Assembly (NCBI GenBank): GCA_046483585.1
Contig: JAWOCV010000150.1
Location: 1-23,315 of the forward strand
Direction: 5' to 3'
Length of the DNA: 23,315 nucleotides
Source of the DNA: Marinilabilia sp046483585
GTDB taxonomy: Bacteria; Bacteroidota; Bacteroidia; Bacteroidales; Marinilabiliaceae
Shown: positions 1-6,991 of the stretch, piece after piece
Position numbering within the stretch: position 1 is the first letter of the stretch
Layout: the number at the start of each line of letters is the position of its first letter
Notes under the pieces: generated by a model
Seen by the model: only the letters and a program-made list of their open reading frames with translations
Told to the model about the DNA's origin: nothing
The model's database searches: none
Made by a program: the position numbers and the translations under genes

Positions 1-234
1 TTTTGTTAGATAAAAGTATCCAAGCCGCGGGGAAGCTGGAAGCTCTTAGCTGTTAGCTCTTAGCTCTTAGCTCAGTCGCAGAGTTAGTAGTAGCTGAAAG
101 CTGGAAGCTCGAAGCTCGAAACTCGAAGCTCAAAGCTGGAGAGAAAGGTTGCTCTCTTTTGCGACATAACCAAAGAACTAACAAAAATGTATATGATTGA
201 ATTTCGGGTGTTTACATATTTTGTTAGATAAAAG
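1..234. repeat. Heptamer tandem array bounded by a 16-bp direct repeat
   Basis: The 16-mer ttttgttagataaaag occurs at 1-16 and again at 219-234. Between the copies are two runs of seven-base units of the form NNNAGCT: six units at 31-72 (GGAAGCT x2, CTTAGCT, GTTAGCT, CTTAGCT x2) and six at 96-137 (GAAAGCT, GGAAGCT, CGAAGCT, CGAAACT, CGAAGCT, CAAAGCT), split by a 23-base interruption. The first nine bases of the 16-mer also appear inverted at 178-186. No open frame of note lies here. The right-hand 16-mer ends three bases from the stop codon of the methyltransferase gene. I infer a dispersed low-complexity intergenic repeat; units are too short and spacer-less for CRISPR. The left edge may be cut by the window. 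Confidence 0.7.
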
Positions 235-236
235 GT

Positions 237-1034
237 CTATTTGTTTTCCAAAAGGTCAATAATGTGGGTCTCATTTTTATCCACGGCAATGAAATTAGGA
301 CCCAGAAAATCTTCGTATTTGGTTTCATATTTTCGAAATTCCACTGTTTTAGGGAAAGCCTTGCCAATCTTGTAACCAAGAGCTTCGAAAAAATTGTAAT
401 AGTCGATCAACAACTTTTTGGTGGTGATGTTTATATAGCCATATTCAAACTGGATGACTTTAATTCTTTTTTGTTTCAGACAATTTTCAAAACCTTCCAG
501 GGCATCAAATTCAGCACCTTCAAGGTCGAGCTTTAAAAAATCGATGACTTCAATATTTTCCCCGCTCACAAAGTCGTCTCCTTTGATCAGCTTAATCTCT
601 GTTGTTTCTTCGGGCTGGTAGGAGACCCCTTCAATATCATAAAGGGAGGAAAGGGTGTGCGACTTGTAAAGGTTGATCGTTTTTTTTAGGTTCTCAGAGA
701 AGAACCCCTCATTTCTTGGGATAATATTTTTATGTTCTTTTGTTTGGTCAACCAGTTTGTCAAAAGTGTCTTTCACCGGTTCAAAAGCATATACCGTTGC
801 ATGGGGATTGTAATGGCTGAGAATTTTACTGTAATTCCCGATATTGGCTCCCCCGTCGATGAGCACTGACGGGTTTGTTTGGGATAGTTTTTTGATAACG
901 GATAATTCTCCGTTGCAGTTAATATCGTGATTACGATTTTCATAAAGCCTGTTTAAAGATCTGCCAAATCCTGCCAATGCTTTAAAAAAGGAGTTGTGGG
1001 TGTTTTTTTTAAATACTTTCTTTAATCTGTACAT
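237..1034 (-). CDS. FkbM family SAM-dependent methyltransferase
   Basis: A 265-residue protein with a Rossmann-type class I methyltransferase layout. Motif I is IDGGANIGNYS (about residues 59-69, Gly-rich SAM loop). The acidic strand end is AFEP (83-86), and KLDLEGAE (168-175) is the typical FkbM 'D-x-E-G-x-E' block. The C-terminus EDFLGPNFIAV is also characteristic of the family. FkbM-type enzymes O-methylate sugars or polyketide-like hydroxyls, and many Bacteroidota members sit in surface glycan loci; the substrate here cannot be read from sequence. There is no signal peptide, so it is probably cytosolic. It is transcribed away from the rest of the window, is not part of an operon here, and lies between repeat DNA on both sides, which suggests an accessory or relocated gene. 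The start at MYRLKKVF is the only upstream ATG consistent with family length. Confidence 0.88.
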   Translation of the reverse strand: MYRLKKVFKKNTHNSFFKALAGFGRSLNRLYENRNHDINCNGELSVIKKLSQTNPSVLIDGGANIGNYSKILSHYNPHATVYAFEPVKDTFDKLVDQTKEHKNIIPRNEGFFSENLKKTINLYKSHTLSSLYDIEGVSYQPEETTEIKLIKGDDFVSGENIEVIDFLKLDLEGAEFDALEGFENCLKQKRIKVIQFEYGYINITTKKLLIDYYNFFEALGYKIGKAFPKTVEFRKYETKYEDFLGPNFIAVDKNETHIIDLLENK

Positions 1035-1160
1035 GTAACAATGGTGTTTCGATTGGTGTTAACAATGGAAAATGGCGGAGGAAAACCATTTGAGAGGTTT
1101 TGTATTCTCCGCATAGTAATTACTGCCCGTCTATAAACTCGCCAAAAATCTCACAATATG

Positions 1161-1620
1161 TGTGTCTGTTCAGAAAGTGCCAGTTGCGAGGCATCGCTTT
1201 CGCGTAGCTTCAGCAGAGCAAAGCTTGCGACCGCGTGTCGCCTAAAGCTTTAGTGCCGTGCCGTCGGCGCTTCGTCGCTGAAGCTATGAAGCGTAAGAGA
1301 CAAGCCTTTGGCGGCCGATGGGTGGCGCAAGCAGCCAAAAACGCAGTTTACCCACGTAAATGAGTATTTTGGCGGAAAGCCTGTCTGCCGTTTTAGCGAA
1401 TAAAATGCATTTGTATGAAAGGATTTTTCTTTCATGTTTGCAATTTGTTAGGCTTTAACCGCCAGGCAGGCCTGTCTTCCGTTTTGCATAAAAGCAACCA
1501 TCTGTCTTAGTTGTTTTAAATCAAAACACCAGCATGTTTCTTTTTCATAACCCGCCAGGCAGGTGTAACAGCCTGTCCCGATCCTTCGGAAAAGCAAGTG
1601 GTACTTTATGGACAGACACT
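1161..1620. mobile_element. MITE-like element with 26-bp imperfect terminal inverted repeats
   Basis: The left end (1161-1186) starts tgtgtctgttcagaaagtgc. The reverse complement of the right end (1595-1620) starts agtgtctgtccataaagtac. They match at 21 of 26 positions. The hexamer aatatg sits directly outside the left end (1155-1160) and recurs one base beyond the right end (1622-1627), a plausible target-site duplication. No transposase frame fits inside 460 bp. The interior contains two copies of ccgccaggcagg (1459-1470 and 1552-1563), each followed by cctgtc. I infer a non-autonomous insertion element or dispersed intergenic repeat mobilised in trans; the family is not identified. Confidence 0.6.
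1459..1577 (+). repeat. Two copies of a CCGCCAGGCAGG...CCTGTC motif
   Basis: The 12-mer ccgccaggcagg occurs at 1459-1470 and 1552-1563. In the first copy cctgtc follows immediately (1471-1476); in the second it follows after an 8-base gap (1572-1577). The adjacent caggcctg at 1467-1474 is a palindrome. Both copies lie inside the terminal-inverted-repeat element, near its right end, and are probably part of its structure. Confidence 0.5.
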
Positions 1621-1674
1621 AAATATGCTTCAAATTTAACGAATGATATGAAAAGTATCATCTTAAACCTCATT

Positions 1675-1710
1675 TATTCCTGAATTATTGTGATAAATAA
1701 TACAGGAATA
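1675..1710. promoter_or_regulatory. Long palindrome upstream of the LTA-synthase-like gene
   Basis: Arms at 1675-1689 (tattcctgaattatt) and 1696-1710 (aataatacaggaata) are complementary at 14 of 15 positions around a 6-base loop. No T-run follows on either strand and no gene ends here, so a Rho-independent terminator is unlikely. Its position 113 bases before the chosen start at 1823, or 32 bases before the alternative start at 1742, fits an operator or an mRNA leader hairpin. Function is inferred only from symmetry and position. Confidence 0.4.
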
Positions 1711-1822
1711 GGTTAAAGGAAAATTATTTTCGGTGTAAACTATGAGTCAATGGTTTTTCTTTCCACTGTTCTCCCTTTTTCCTTATTTTTGTCCCTTCAA
1801 ATTGGAAAATAATCCTTTTGCC

Positions 1823-3646
1823 ATGAGGAAATTCATATTTCATTTATTAAAGACCGGTCTTTTCTGGCTACTATTTTTTGCTTTTTTCCGGATTGTGTTC
1901 ATTACTGTCAACCGTGATGCATCAACGCCAGTGTTTGAGCTCCTGGCCTCTTTTTTACCCGGCCTCCGCATGGACCTGTCTTTTACGGGCTATCTCCTGT
2001 TATTGATAGTGGTTATGCAGTTGATATCCCTGCCTTTAGCCGGGAGGTTTTGTTTCAGATGTATTCGATGGACCTCCTTTATACTTGTGCCTTTGTTTAC
2101 TGTTTTATTGCTGGCTGATGTCAATCTTTACCGGTATTGGGGCAGTCATCTTAACAACGATGCCCTGTCGTTTTTGAAAACTCCAGGGATTATCCTTAAT
2201 TCTCTGAATTGGGGAGAAGTAATGATCTTTCTGGTAGCGGTTCTGCTTCTTTCTTATGTGTTTATTGTATTTTTTACCTGGCTTACCCGCGATTTTTCTG
2301 GTCCTGAGATCTTTTCATGGCGAAGGCGTCTGATAAACATCTTTTTTACCTTATTTGCCGGTGCGTTGTTGATTATTCCCATTCGCGGGAGCTTTGGCGT
2401 AGCCCCCATCAATACAGGAGTGGCCTATTTTTCCGAACATCTTTTTCCCAATCATGCGGCCATTAACCCCCTGTGGAATCTGGGATATTCTTTGAAACGA
2501 GTGGATAAGGCCAACCGTGATTACCGTTTTATGGACGAGGAAAAAGCAGAAAGCCTTTTTGATGAGATGATGGCTGAATCGGGGGAATATCCCCGGATGC
2601 TGAAGTCTGACAATCCGGATGTGGTCATCATATTGCTTGAAAGCTTCTCTTCCCAGGCTATGGAATCGCTTGGCGGGGCTGGTGTAACGCCTGAAATGGA
2701 TGAGTTGATGGAGGAGGGTATCTTCTTTGAGAATGTGTTCTCGGCCAGCGTGCGTTCGGATTTTGGATTGGTTGGTGTTTTGACGGGTTATCCGGGATTA
2801 CCGGGTTATTCTATTATGCAGTATCCGGAACGGTCAAAGCATCTTAATTTTATTCCTCAAATCCTGCGTGATAGCGGGTATGCCGATTTTAATTTCCTCT
2901 ACGGTGGCGACATGGGCTTTAAGAATATGCGTTCGCTCATTACCCTGGCCGGATTTGACGATGTGGTTACCATGGATGACTTTCCATCTGAATACCGCGG
3001 GCAGAAATGGGGTGTTCATGATGAATACACATTTGAACGATTTGTCACCATGATTAAGGAATCCCGTTCTCCTTCGTTCAACTTTTTCTTTACCCTGAGC
3101 AGTCATGAACCGTTTGATGTTCCCATGGAAAGAGTCTATGACGATGATTATTTGAATTCGGTCTATTACACCGATCAATGTATGGGGCGTTTCTTTGATT
3201 CTGTCCGGGACAAAGGACTCTGGGAAAATACCTTATACATTCTGATTGGCGATCATGGCATTGTGGGCCCCGAAAAGGCAGGGAGTACCGACCGTGACCG
3301 CTTCCATATACCTATGTTGTGGACCGGTGGGGCAGTTACTGCTACAGACACAGTGGTTTCAAAGTATGCATCCCAGGTGGATCTTGCTTCTACCCTTCTC
3401 GGGCAACTTAACATGGAGGCCCCGGAGCTGACCTTTAGTAAAAACATTTTTGATACGGCAAACAATGGATTTGCTTTCTTTCATTATCATGATGGGTTTG
3501 GTTTTTTGGATGAAGGCATGCATCAGGTTTTTGATATTTCTTCGGAGCGGACTCTGAAGATGGAGGGGGCCGAATCTGAAACCGACAGTCTGAAAGCGCA
3601 GGCTTTTTTGCAGATGATATCAAAAGATTTTAAAAACAACAAGTAA
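1823..3646 (+). CDS. LTA synthase family / sulfatase-fold membrane protein
   Basis: A 607-residue inner-membrane protein of the LtaS/OpgB-like class. The N-terminal third has about five hydrophobic segments (near 10-28, 52-72, 80-98, 133-153, 170-188). The rest is an extracytoplasmic alkaline-phosphatase/sulfatase-fold domain: metal-ligand block LLESF (Glu273), nucleophile region SVRSDFGLVG, and IGDHGI (Asp477, His478). Family members transfer phosphoglycerol or phosphoethanolamine-like groups to envelope glycans or lipids; the Bacteroidota substrate is unknown. At the expected nucleophile the residue is Ser312 (RSDFG), where relatives generally have Thr. I chose ATG 1823 (MRKFIFHLLK) because the in-frame ATG at 1742 adds 27 Phe/Pro-rich residues that do not resemble the family start; neither start has a strong ribosome binding site. 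The next gene starts 3 bases after the stop, implying co-transcription. Confidence 0.85.
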   Translation: MRKFIFHLLKTGLFWLLFFAFFRIVFITVNRDASTPVFELLASFLPGLRMDLSFTGYLLLLIVVMQLISLPLAGRFCFRCIRWTSFILVPLFTVLLLADVNLYRYWGSHLNNDALSFLKTPGIILNSLNWGEVMIFLVAVLLLSYVFIVFFTWLTRDFSGPEIFSWRRRLINIFFTLFAGALLIIPIRGSFGVAPINTGVAYFSEHLFPNHAAINPLWNLGYSLKRVDKANRDYRFMDEEKAESLFDEMMAESGEYPRMLKSDNPDVVIILLESFSSQAMESLGGAGVTPEMDELMEEGIFFENVFSASVRSDFGLVGVLTGYPGLPGYSIMQYPERSKHLNFIPQILRDSGYADFNFLYGGDMGFKNMRSLITLAGFDDVVTMDDFPSEYRGQKWGVHDEYTFERFVTMIKESRSPSFNFFFTLSSHEPFDVPMERVYDDDYLNSVYYTDQCMGRFFDSVRDKGLWENTLYILIGDHGIVGPEKAGSTDRDRFHIPMLWTGGAVTATDTVVSKYASQVDLASTLLGQLNMEAPELTFSKNIFDTANNGFAFFHYHDGFGFLDEGMHQVFDISSERTLKMEGAESETDSLKAQAFLQMISKDFKNNK

Positions 3647-3649
3647 CCA

Positions 3650-4906
3650 ATGACCGGGATAAAACCAGACAGGAAGGATTTTGAAGTGATGGCGCCGGTA
3701 GGGTCGTTTGAGTCGTTAATGGCCGCCATACAGGGAGGAGCCGATTCCGTTTATTTCGGAGCGGAACAACTTAACATGCGGTCGCGATCTTCAGCTAATT
3801 TTACGACAGATGATCTCCGGGAAATCGCTGCCCTGGCTACGGAAAATGGAGTGAAGACGTATCTGACTGTCAATACCGTGCTTTACGACAGTGATTTGCC
3901 CGTGATGCGTTCATTGATAGAGGCCGCGAAAGACAGCGGTATTTCGGCCGTGATCGCCTCGGACCAGGCAGCTATAAATTATGCCAACAGGTTAGGAGTG
4001 GAGGTCCATGTTTCCACACAGGTGAATATTTCAAATGTGGAGGCTCTGAAGTTTTACAGCCGCTTTGCGGATGTGGTGGTTCTTGCCCGTGAATTGAATC
4101 TGGAACAGGTTGATCATATTTTCCGGACCATACGCAATGAAAATATCAAAGGACCATCCGGCGATTATGTTCGTATTGAGATGTTTTCGCACGGGGCTTT
4201 ATGTATGGCCATTTCCGGAAAATGCTATCTGAGCCTTCACCAGTTCAATGCCCCGGCCAACCGGGGAGGGTGCTTGCAACCCTGCCGGCGCAGCTACATT
4301 GTTACGGAAAAAGATACCGGACAGGAGCTGGAAGTGGACCACGAGTATATTATGTCTCCCAAAGATCTGAAGACCATTCATTTCATAAACAAAATGATGG
4401 ATGCCGGTGTCCGGGTCTTTAAGATCGAAGGTCGCGCAAGAGGTCCGGAATATGTTAAAACGGTTGTGGCTTGCTATCGTGAAGCCATTGATTCCGTTAT
4501 AGAGGGAACTTACTCACAGGAAAAAATCGATCAATGGAACCAGCGACTGGCTTCGGTCTTCAATCGCGGTTTTTGGAATGGTTATTATCTTGGTCAGAAA
4601 CTGGGCGAATGGAGTGCCAACTATGGATCGCAAGCCACCCGGAAAAAGGTTTATGTCGGAAAAGGAACCAATTACTTTCCCAAAATAGGAGTGGCCGAGT
4701 TTGTTCTTGAGACGAAAGAGCTGACGGTGGGAGATGAAATTTTGATCACCGGTCCTACCACAGGCGTTGTTGAGATGAAGGTGCCTGAACTGAGGATTGA
4801 TCTGAAACCGGTGGATGTGGCCAGAAAGGGCGACCGATTTTCAATGCCTGTAGACGTTAAAGTACGGAGATCTGATAAACTATATAAGTGGGTGCAACAG
4901 GATTAG
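3650..4906 (+). CDS. U32 family protein, TrhP/YegQ-like tRNA uridine hydroxylase candidate
   Basis: A 418-residue cytosolic protein of peptidase family U32. The start (VMAPVGSFESLMAAIQGGADSVYFGAE) is the typical TIM-barrel opening. The U32 signature runs at 177-195 (EMFSHGALCMAISGKCYLS), and GGCLQPCRR follows at 206-214. Cys185, Cys192, Cys208 and Cys212 are the probable iron-sulfur ligands, since characterised U32 proteins such as UbiU-UbiV depend on conserved Cys clusters. KIEGRARGPEYV and a C-terminal small beta domain are as in YegQ. E. coli TrhP (YegQ) takes part in prephenate-dependent 5-hydroxylation of U34 in tRNA, and this length and domain order fit that subgroup better than RlhA. 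The older label 'collagenase-like protease' is probably misleading. It begins 3 bases after the upstream stop. Exact substrate assignment is inference. Confidence 0.85.
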   Translation: MTGIKPDRKDFEVMAPVGSFESLMAAIQGGADSVYFGAEQLNMRSRSSANFTTDDLREIAALATENGVKTYLTVNTVLYDSDLPVMRSLIEAAKDSGISAVIASDQAAINYANRLGVEVHVSTQVNISNVEALKFYSRFADVVVLARELNLEQVDHIFRTIRNENIKGPSGDYVRIEMFSHGALCMAISGKCYLSLHQFNAPANRGGCLQPCRRSYIVTEKDTGQELEVDHEYIMSPKDLKTIHFINKMMDAGVRVFKIEGRARGPEYVKTVVACYREAIDSVIEGTYSQEKIDQWNQRLASVFNRGFWNGYYLGQKLGEWSANYGSQATRKKVYVGKGTNYFPKIGVAEFVLETKELTVGDEILITGPTTGVVEMKVPELRIDLKPVDVARKGDRFSMPVDVKVRRSDKLYKWVQQD

Positions 4907-5004
4907 AATCTTCATTTCAGACCATTTGGGAGAATCTGGAGATTCACAGCAAAAAAAGTGCATGGAGGTGACCACATCAACATCCTGCTAAAGATAATTT
5001 TTAT

Positions 5005-5805
5005 ATGCATTTGTCGGGAAATCTGAAAAAAATGAAAAGCGATCTGCAGAATGGGGAGGTCGTTTATTTTCTTGAGCTTGGCCGGGAAACCGTAGAGGTA
5101 AACCAATTATTGGGCCGGACTGTAAAGTTGACATATCAGGGCCGCATCAATTGTGTGGTCTGTGGAAAGGAAACCAAAAAATCTTTTGGCCAGGGCTTTT
5201 GTTATCATTGCTTCACCACTGCTCCCGAAGCTGATGAATGTATTTTGCGACCAGAGCGCTGCAGAGCTCACCTTGGCATTTCCCGCGATATGGAATGGTC
5301 TCATGATCATTGCCTGCAGCCACATATAGTATATCTGGCTGTAAGTGGAGGCTTGAAAGTGGGCGTCACCCGGGAATCACAGATTCCTTACCGCTGGATC
5401 GATCAGGGGGCTGCCCGGGCGATGCCATTGTGCCGAACTCCCAACCGGCACGTGGCCGGGGTGATTGAATCCTTTTTGATGGCCCGGTTTGGCGATAAAA
5501 CCAATTGGAAGAAAATGATCTCCAACACCGACATGTCGCATTTTGATCTTGCTTCTGAACGAAGAAAGGCCTTAAGTTTTTTACCCCTTGAGTTGAGACA
5601 ATACGAAACAAAAGATCCGGCTGAATTCCATACAACCTATCCTGTCTTAACCTGGCCCGAAAAGCCTGCGCAGGTTAATCTCGATAAGGAAAATACAATA
5701 AATGCCGGGCTGAAAGGTATCCGTGGACAATACCTGATCTTTGATGATCAGAGCGTTTTCAATGTCAGACGGTTTTCCGGTTATTACGTCGAAATGTTTT
5801 CTTGA
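5005..5805 (+). CDS. DUF2797 domain-containing protein
   Basis: A 266-residue soluble protein recognised as DUF2797. A Cys-rich N-terminal part carries CVVCGK (Cys50, Cys53) and CYHC (Cys66, Cys69), which would make a zinc ribbon, plus Cys79, Cys86 and Cys103. The following region has a GIY-YIG-like arrangement: VYLAVSGGLKVGVTR (109-123), an Arg near 130, PNR at 146-148 and AGVIES with Glu155. The C-terminus (IFDDQSVFNVRRFSGYYVEM) is typical of the family. Biochemical function is unknown; the fold suggests nucleic-acid binding or cleavage, but that is inference. It lies 98 bases after the U32 gene on the same strand, with no convincing terminator between, so it may share the transcript. An internal ATG (MKSDLQ, residue 10) is an alternative start. 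Confidence 0.82.
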   Translation: MHLSGNLKKMKSDLQNGEVVYFLELGRETVEVNQLLGRTVKLTYQGRINCVVCGKETKKSFGQGFCYHCFTTAPEADECILRPERCRAHLGISRDMEWSHDHCLQPHIVYLAVSGGLKVGVTRESQIPYRWIDQGAARAMPLCRTPNRHVAGVIESFLMARFGDKTNWKKMISNTDMSHFDLASERRKALSFLPLELRQYETKDPAEFHTTYPVLTWPEKPAQVNLDKENTINAGLKGIRGQYLIFDDQSVFNVRRFSGYYVEMFS

Positions 5806-6303
5806 AAATTTCCATGATATTCGAAAACTTCCGGTTGTTAGAGGGGCAGCGGTTAATTTTTTATGAGCACTTTCACCTCTTTGTTTGCTAATATTTACAA
5901 GTATTGTAAAAAATTTGAGTTTTAAAAAGAAACCAAAGTGAATGGTTTACGTAGCAGACACATAAATAATGGCATAGCCTTTTGGAGAAAGCTGTGCCTT
6001 TACAGAAGAGCCGGTTTTCCTGCGGATCAGTTTCTGACCGGGCGTGTTAATGTGTTGTTTATGAATCGTATGGGGAGATTTCACAAATATGGAGAAACCG
6101 ACAAGTAACTTTGGTACTTTCACCAGCCGGCTGTTCATAGCGTATAAACAAGAAAGAATAATTGGCAGAAATATTTTTGAACATGTCATATCCGTATAAG
6201 GAATATTTTACCTCATACGGCTTATTTGAAGGCAGATTTTTCATCTGTTTGGGTTATTATTCCGATAGGTTAACAAAGAAAAATTAAAAAACAAATCAAC
6301 AAA
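5806..6303. other. Intergenic region before the chemosensory locus
   Basis: This 498-base spacer has no credible gene. It holds a perfect small hairpin, tttacaa (5894-5900) / ttgtaaa (5904-5910) with a 3-base loop, not followed by a T-run. An 80-codon minus-strand frame at 5947-6189 ends in a peptide (QLSPKGYAIIYVS) reminiscent of the C-terminal beta domain of GH13-type amylases, so decayed coding DNA is possible. The promoter for the downstream locus must lie here if it is independent; I could not place a convincing Bacteroidota -33/-7 pair. Confidence 0.45.
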
Positions 6304-6819
6304 ATGAAAAAACTTTACTTGTTGCTGGCAATTTTACTTATGGTGCCGGTTCTTTCGGAGGGTCAGGTTGCGAAGTACAAAGCTGTTTTTACCCTGAATT
6401 TCATACGCTACATCGGGTGGCCTGATGAAGCTCGTGATGGAGATTTTGTGATCGGGGTGGTGAAGGAAAGCAATATTGCCAGAAGAATTGAGAAGCAATC
6501 TGAAGGGAAAAAATTCGGGTTTCAGGATGTCGTCATTAAAGAATTTGATTCAGTTGATGAGATTGATGGGAATTGCCAGCTCATTTATGTCTCTTCCAGG
6601 ATCAATTTTTCAAGGAATGCGGAAGCAATACGACAGAAGGTAGGGAAAAATTCTCTTATAGTAACTGAGAACGAGGATGCCACAGATGATGGATCCATGA
6701 TCAATTTTGTGATCAGGGATGAAACCCTTAAGTTTGAGATCAATAAAGAAAATGCCTCAAACAATGGACTTCAGATAAGTTCCAGACTCGAAAATATGTC
6801 TTCGGCCATTGTGCTGTGA
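6304..6819 (+). CDS. YfiR family (DUF4154) periplasmic protein
   Basis: A 171-residue exported protein. Residues 1-20 form a signal peptide (MKK, hydrophobic core, cleavage near SEG/QV). The mature part starts with the DUF4154 signature YKAVFTLNFIRYIGWPDE (25-42), continues with a 'F-x-I-G-V-V' strand, and ends with the family block GSMINFVIRDETLKFEINKENA...GLQISSRL. In Pseudomonas aeruginosa YfiR is the periplasmic repressor of the diguanylate cyclase YfiN. No cyclase is present here; the next gene is a methyl-accepting chemotaxis protein with a periplasmic sensor domain, so the natural inference is that this protein modulates or feeds a signal to that receptor. A terminator-like hairpin separates the two, so read-through or a second promoter would be needed for co-expression. 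Confidence 0.85.
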   Translation: MKKLYLLLAILLMVPVLSEGQVAKYKAVFTLNFIRYIGWPDEARDGDFVIGVVKESNIARRIEKQSEGKKFGFQDVVIKEFDSVDEIDGNCQLIYVSSRINFSRNAEAIRQKVGKNSLIVTENEDATDDGSMINFVIRDETLKFEINKENASNNGLQISSRLENMSSAIVL

Positions 6820-6850
6820 TGTGAGGATGGTTGTTTGCGCCGGAATTAAC

Positions 6851-6888
6851 CCCGGGGTTTTTGGAAATGCTTATCCCGGGTCTTTTTT
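6851..6888 (+). terminator. Rho-independent terminator-like hairpin
   Basis: Arms cccggggt (6851-6858) and atcccggg (6873-6880) pair over 8 bases with one G-U, with a 14-base loop, followed by tctttttt (6881-6888). It lies 31 bases after the YfiR-like stop codon and 103 bases before the MCP start. It could end or attenuate the short upstream transcript and let the chemotaxis genes be driven separately. Confidence 0.6.
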
Positions 6889-6991
6889 GTTTGTTGTGAA
6901 TATTCTGAAGGTTCCTTGCCAATTGTTGATTTCCCCTGACATTAATTAACCAACCAGTATTGAGTAAGTTCTAAGAGACAAATTTTTTCAA

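Larger units (their letters stand above)
1035..1822. other. Intergenic region with MITE-like element and palindrome
   Basis: This divergent spacer between the FkbM gene (minus) and the LTA-synthase-like gene (plus) holds the terminal-inverted-repeat element at 1161-1620 and the palindrome at 1675-1710, both listed separately. The part at 1035-1160 shows nothing I can name. A short minus-strand open frame inside the element (1250-1435) reads through its repetitive DNA and is not credible as a gene. Confidence 0.6.

Noticed and set aside
31..137. CRISPR array
   Set aside because: Units are 7 bases with no unique spacers of constant length and no cas genes nearby; it is a simple tandem repeat.
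1250..1435. 61-codon minus-strand open frame inside the inverted-repeat element
   Set aside because: It reads through repetitive DNA of the element, has no recognisable domain, and overlaps no ribosome binding site or promoter I could see. Similar frames are expected in dispersed repeats.
6240..6303. Bacteroidota-type promoter before the YfiR-like gene
   Set aside because: TTTG (6248-6251) and TAGGTTAA (6266-6273) only loosely fit the -33/-7 pattern, and their spacing is too short, so I do not annotate it.
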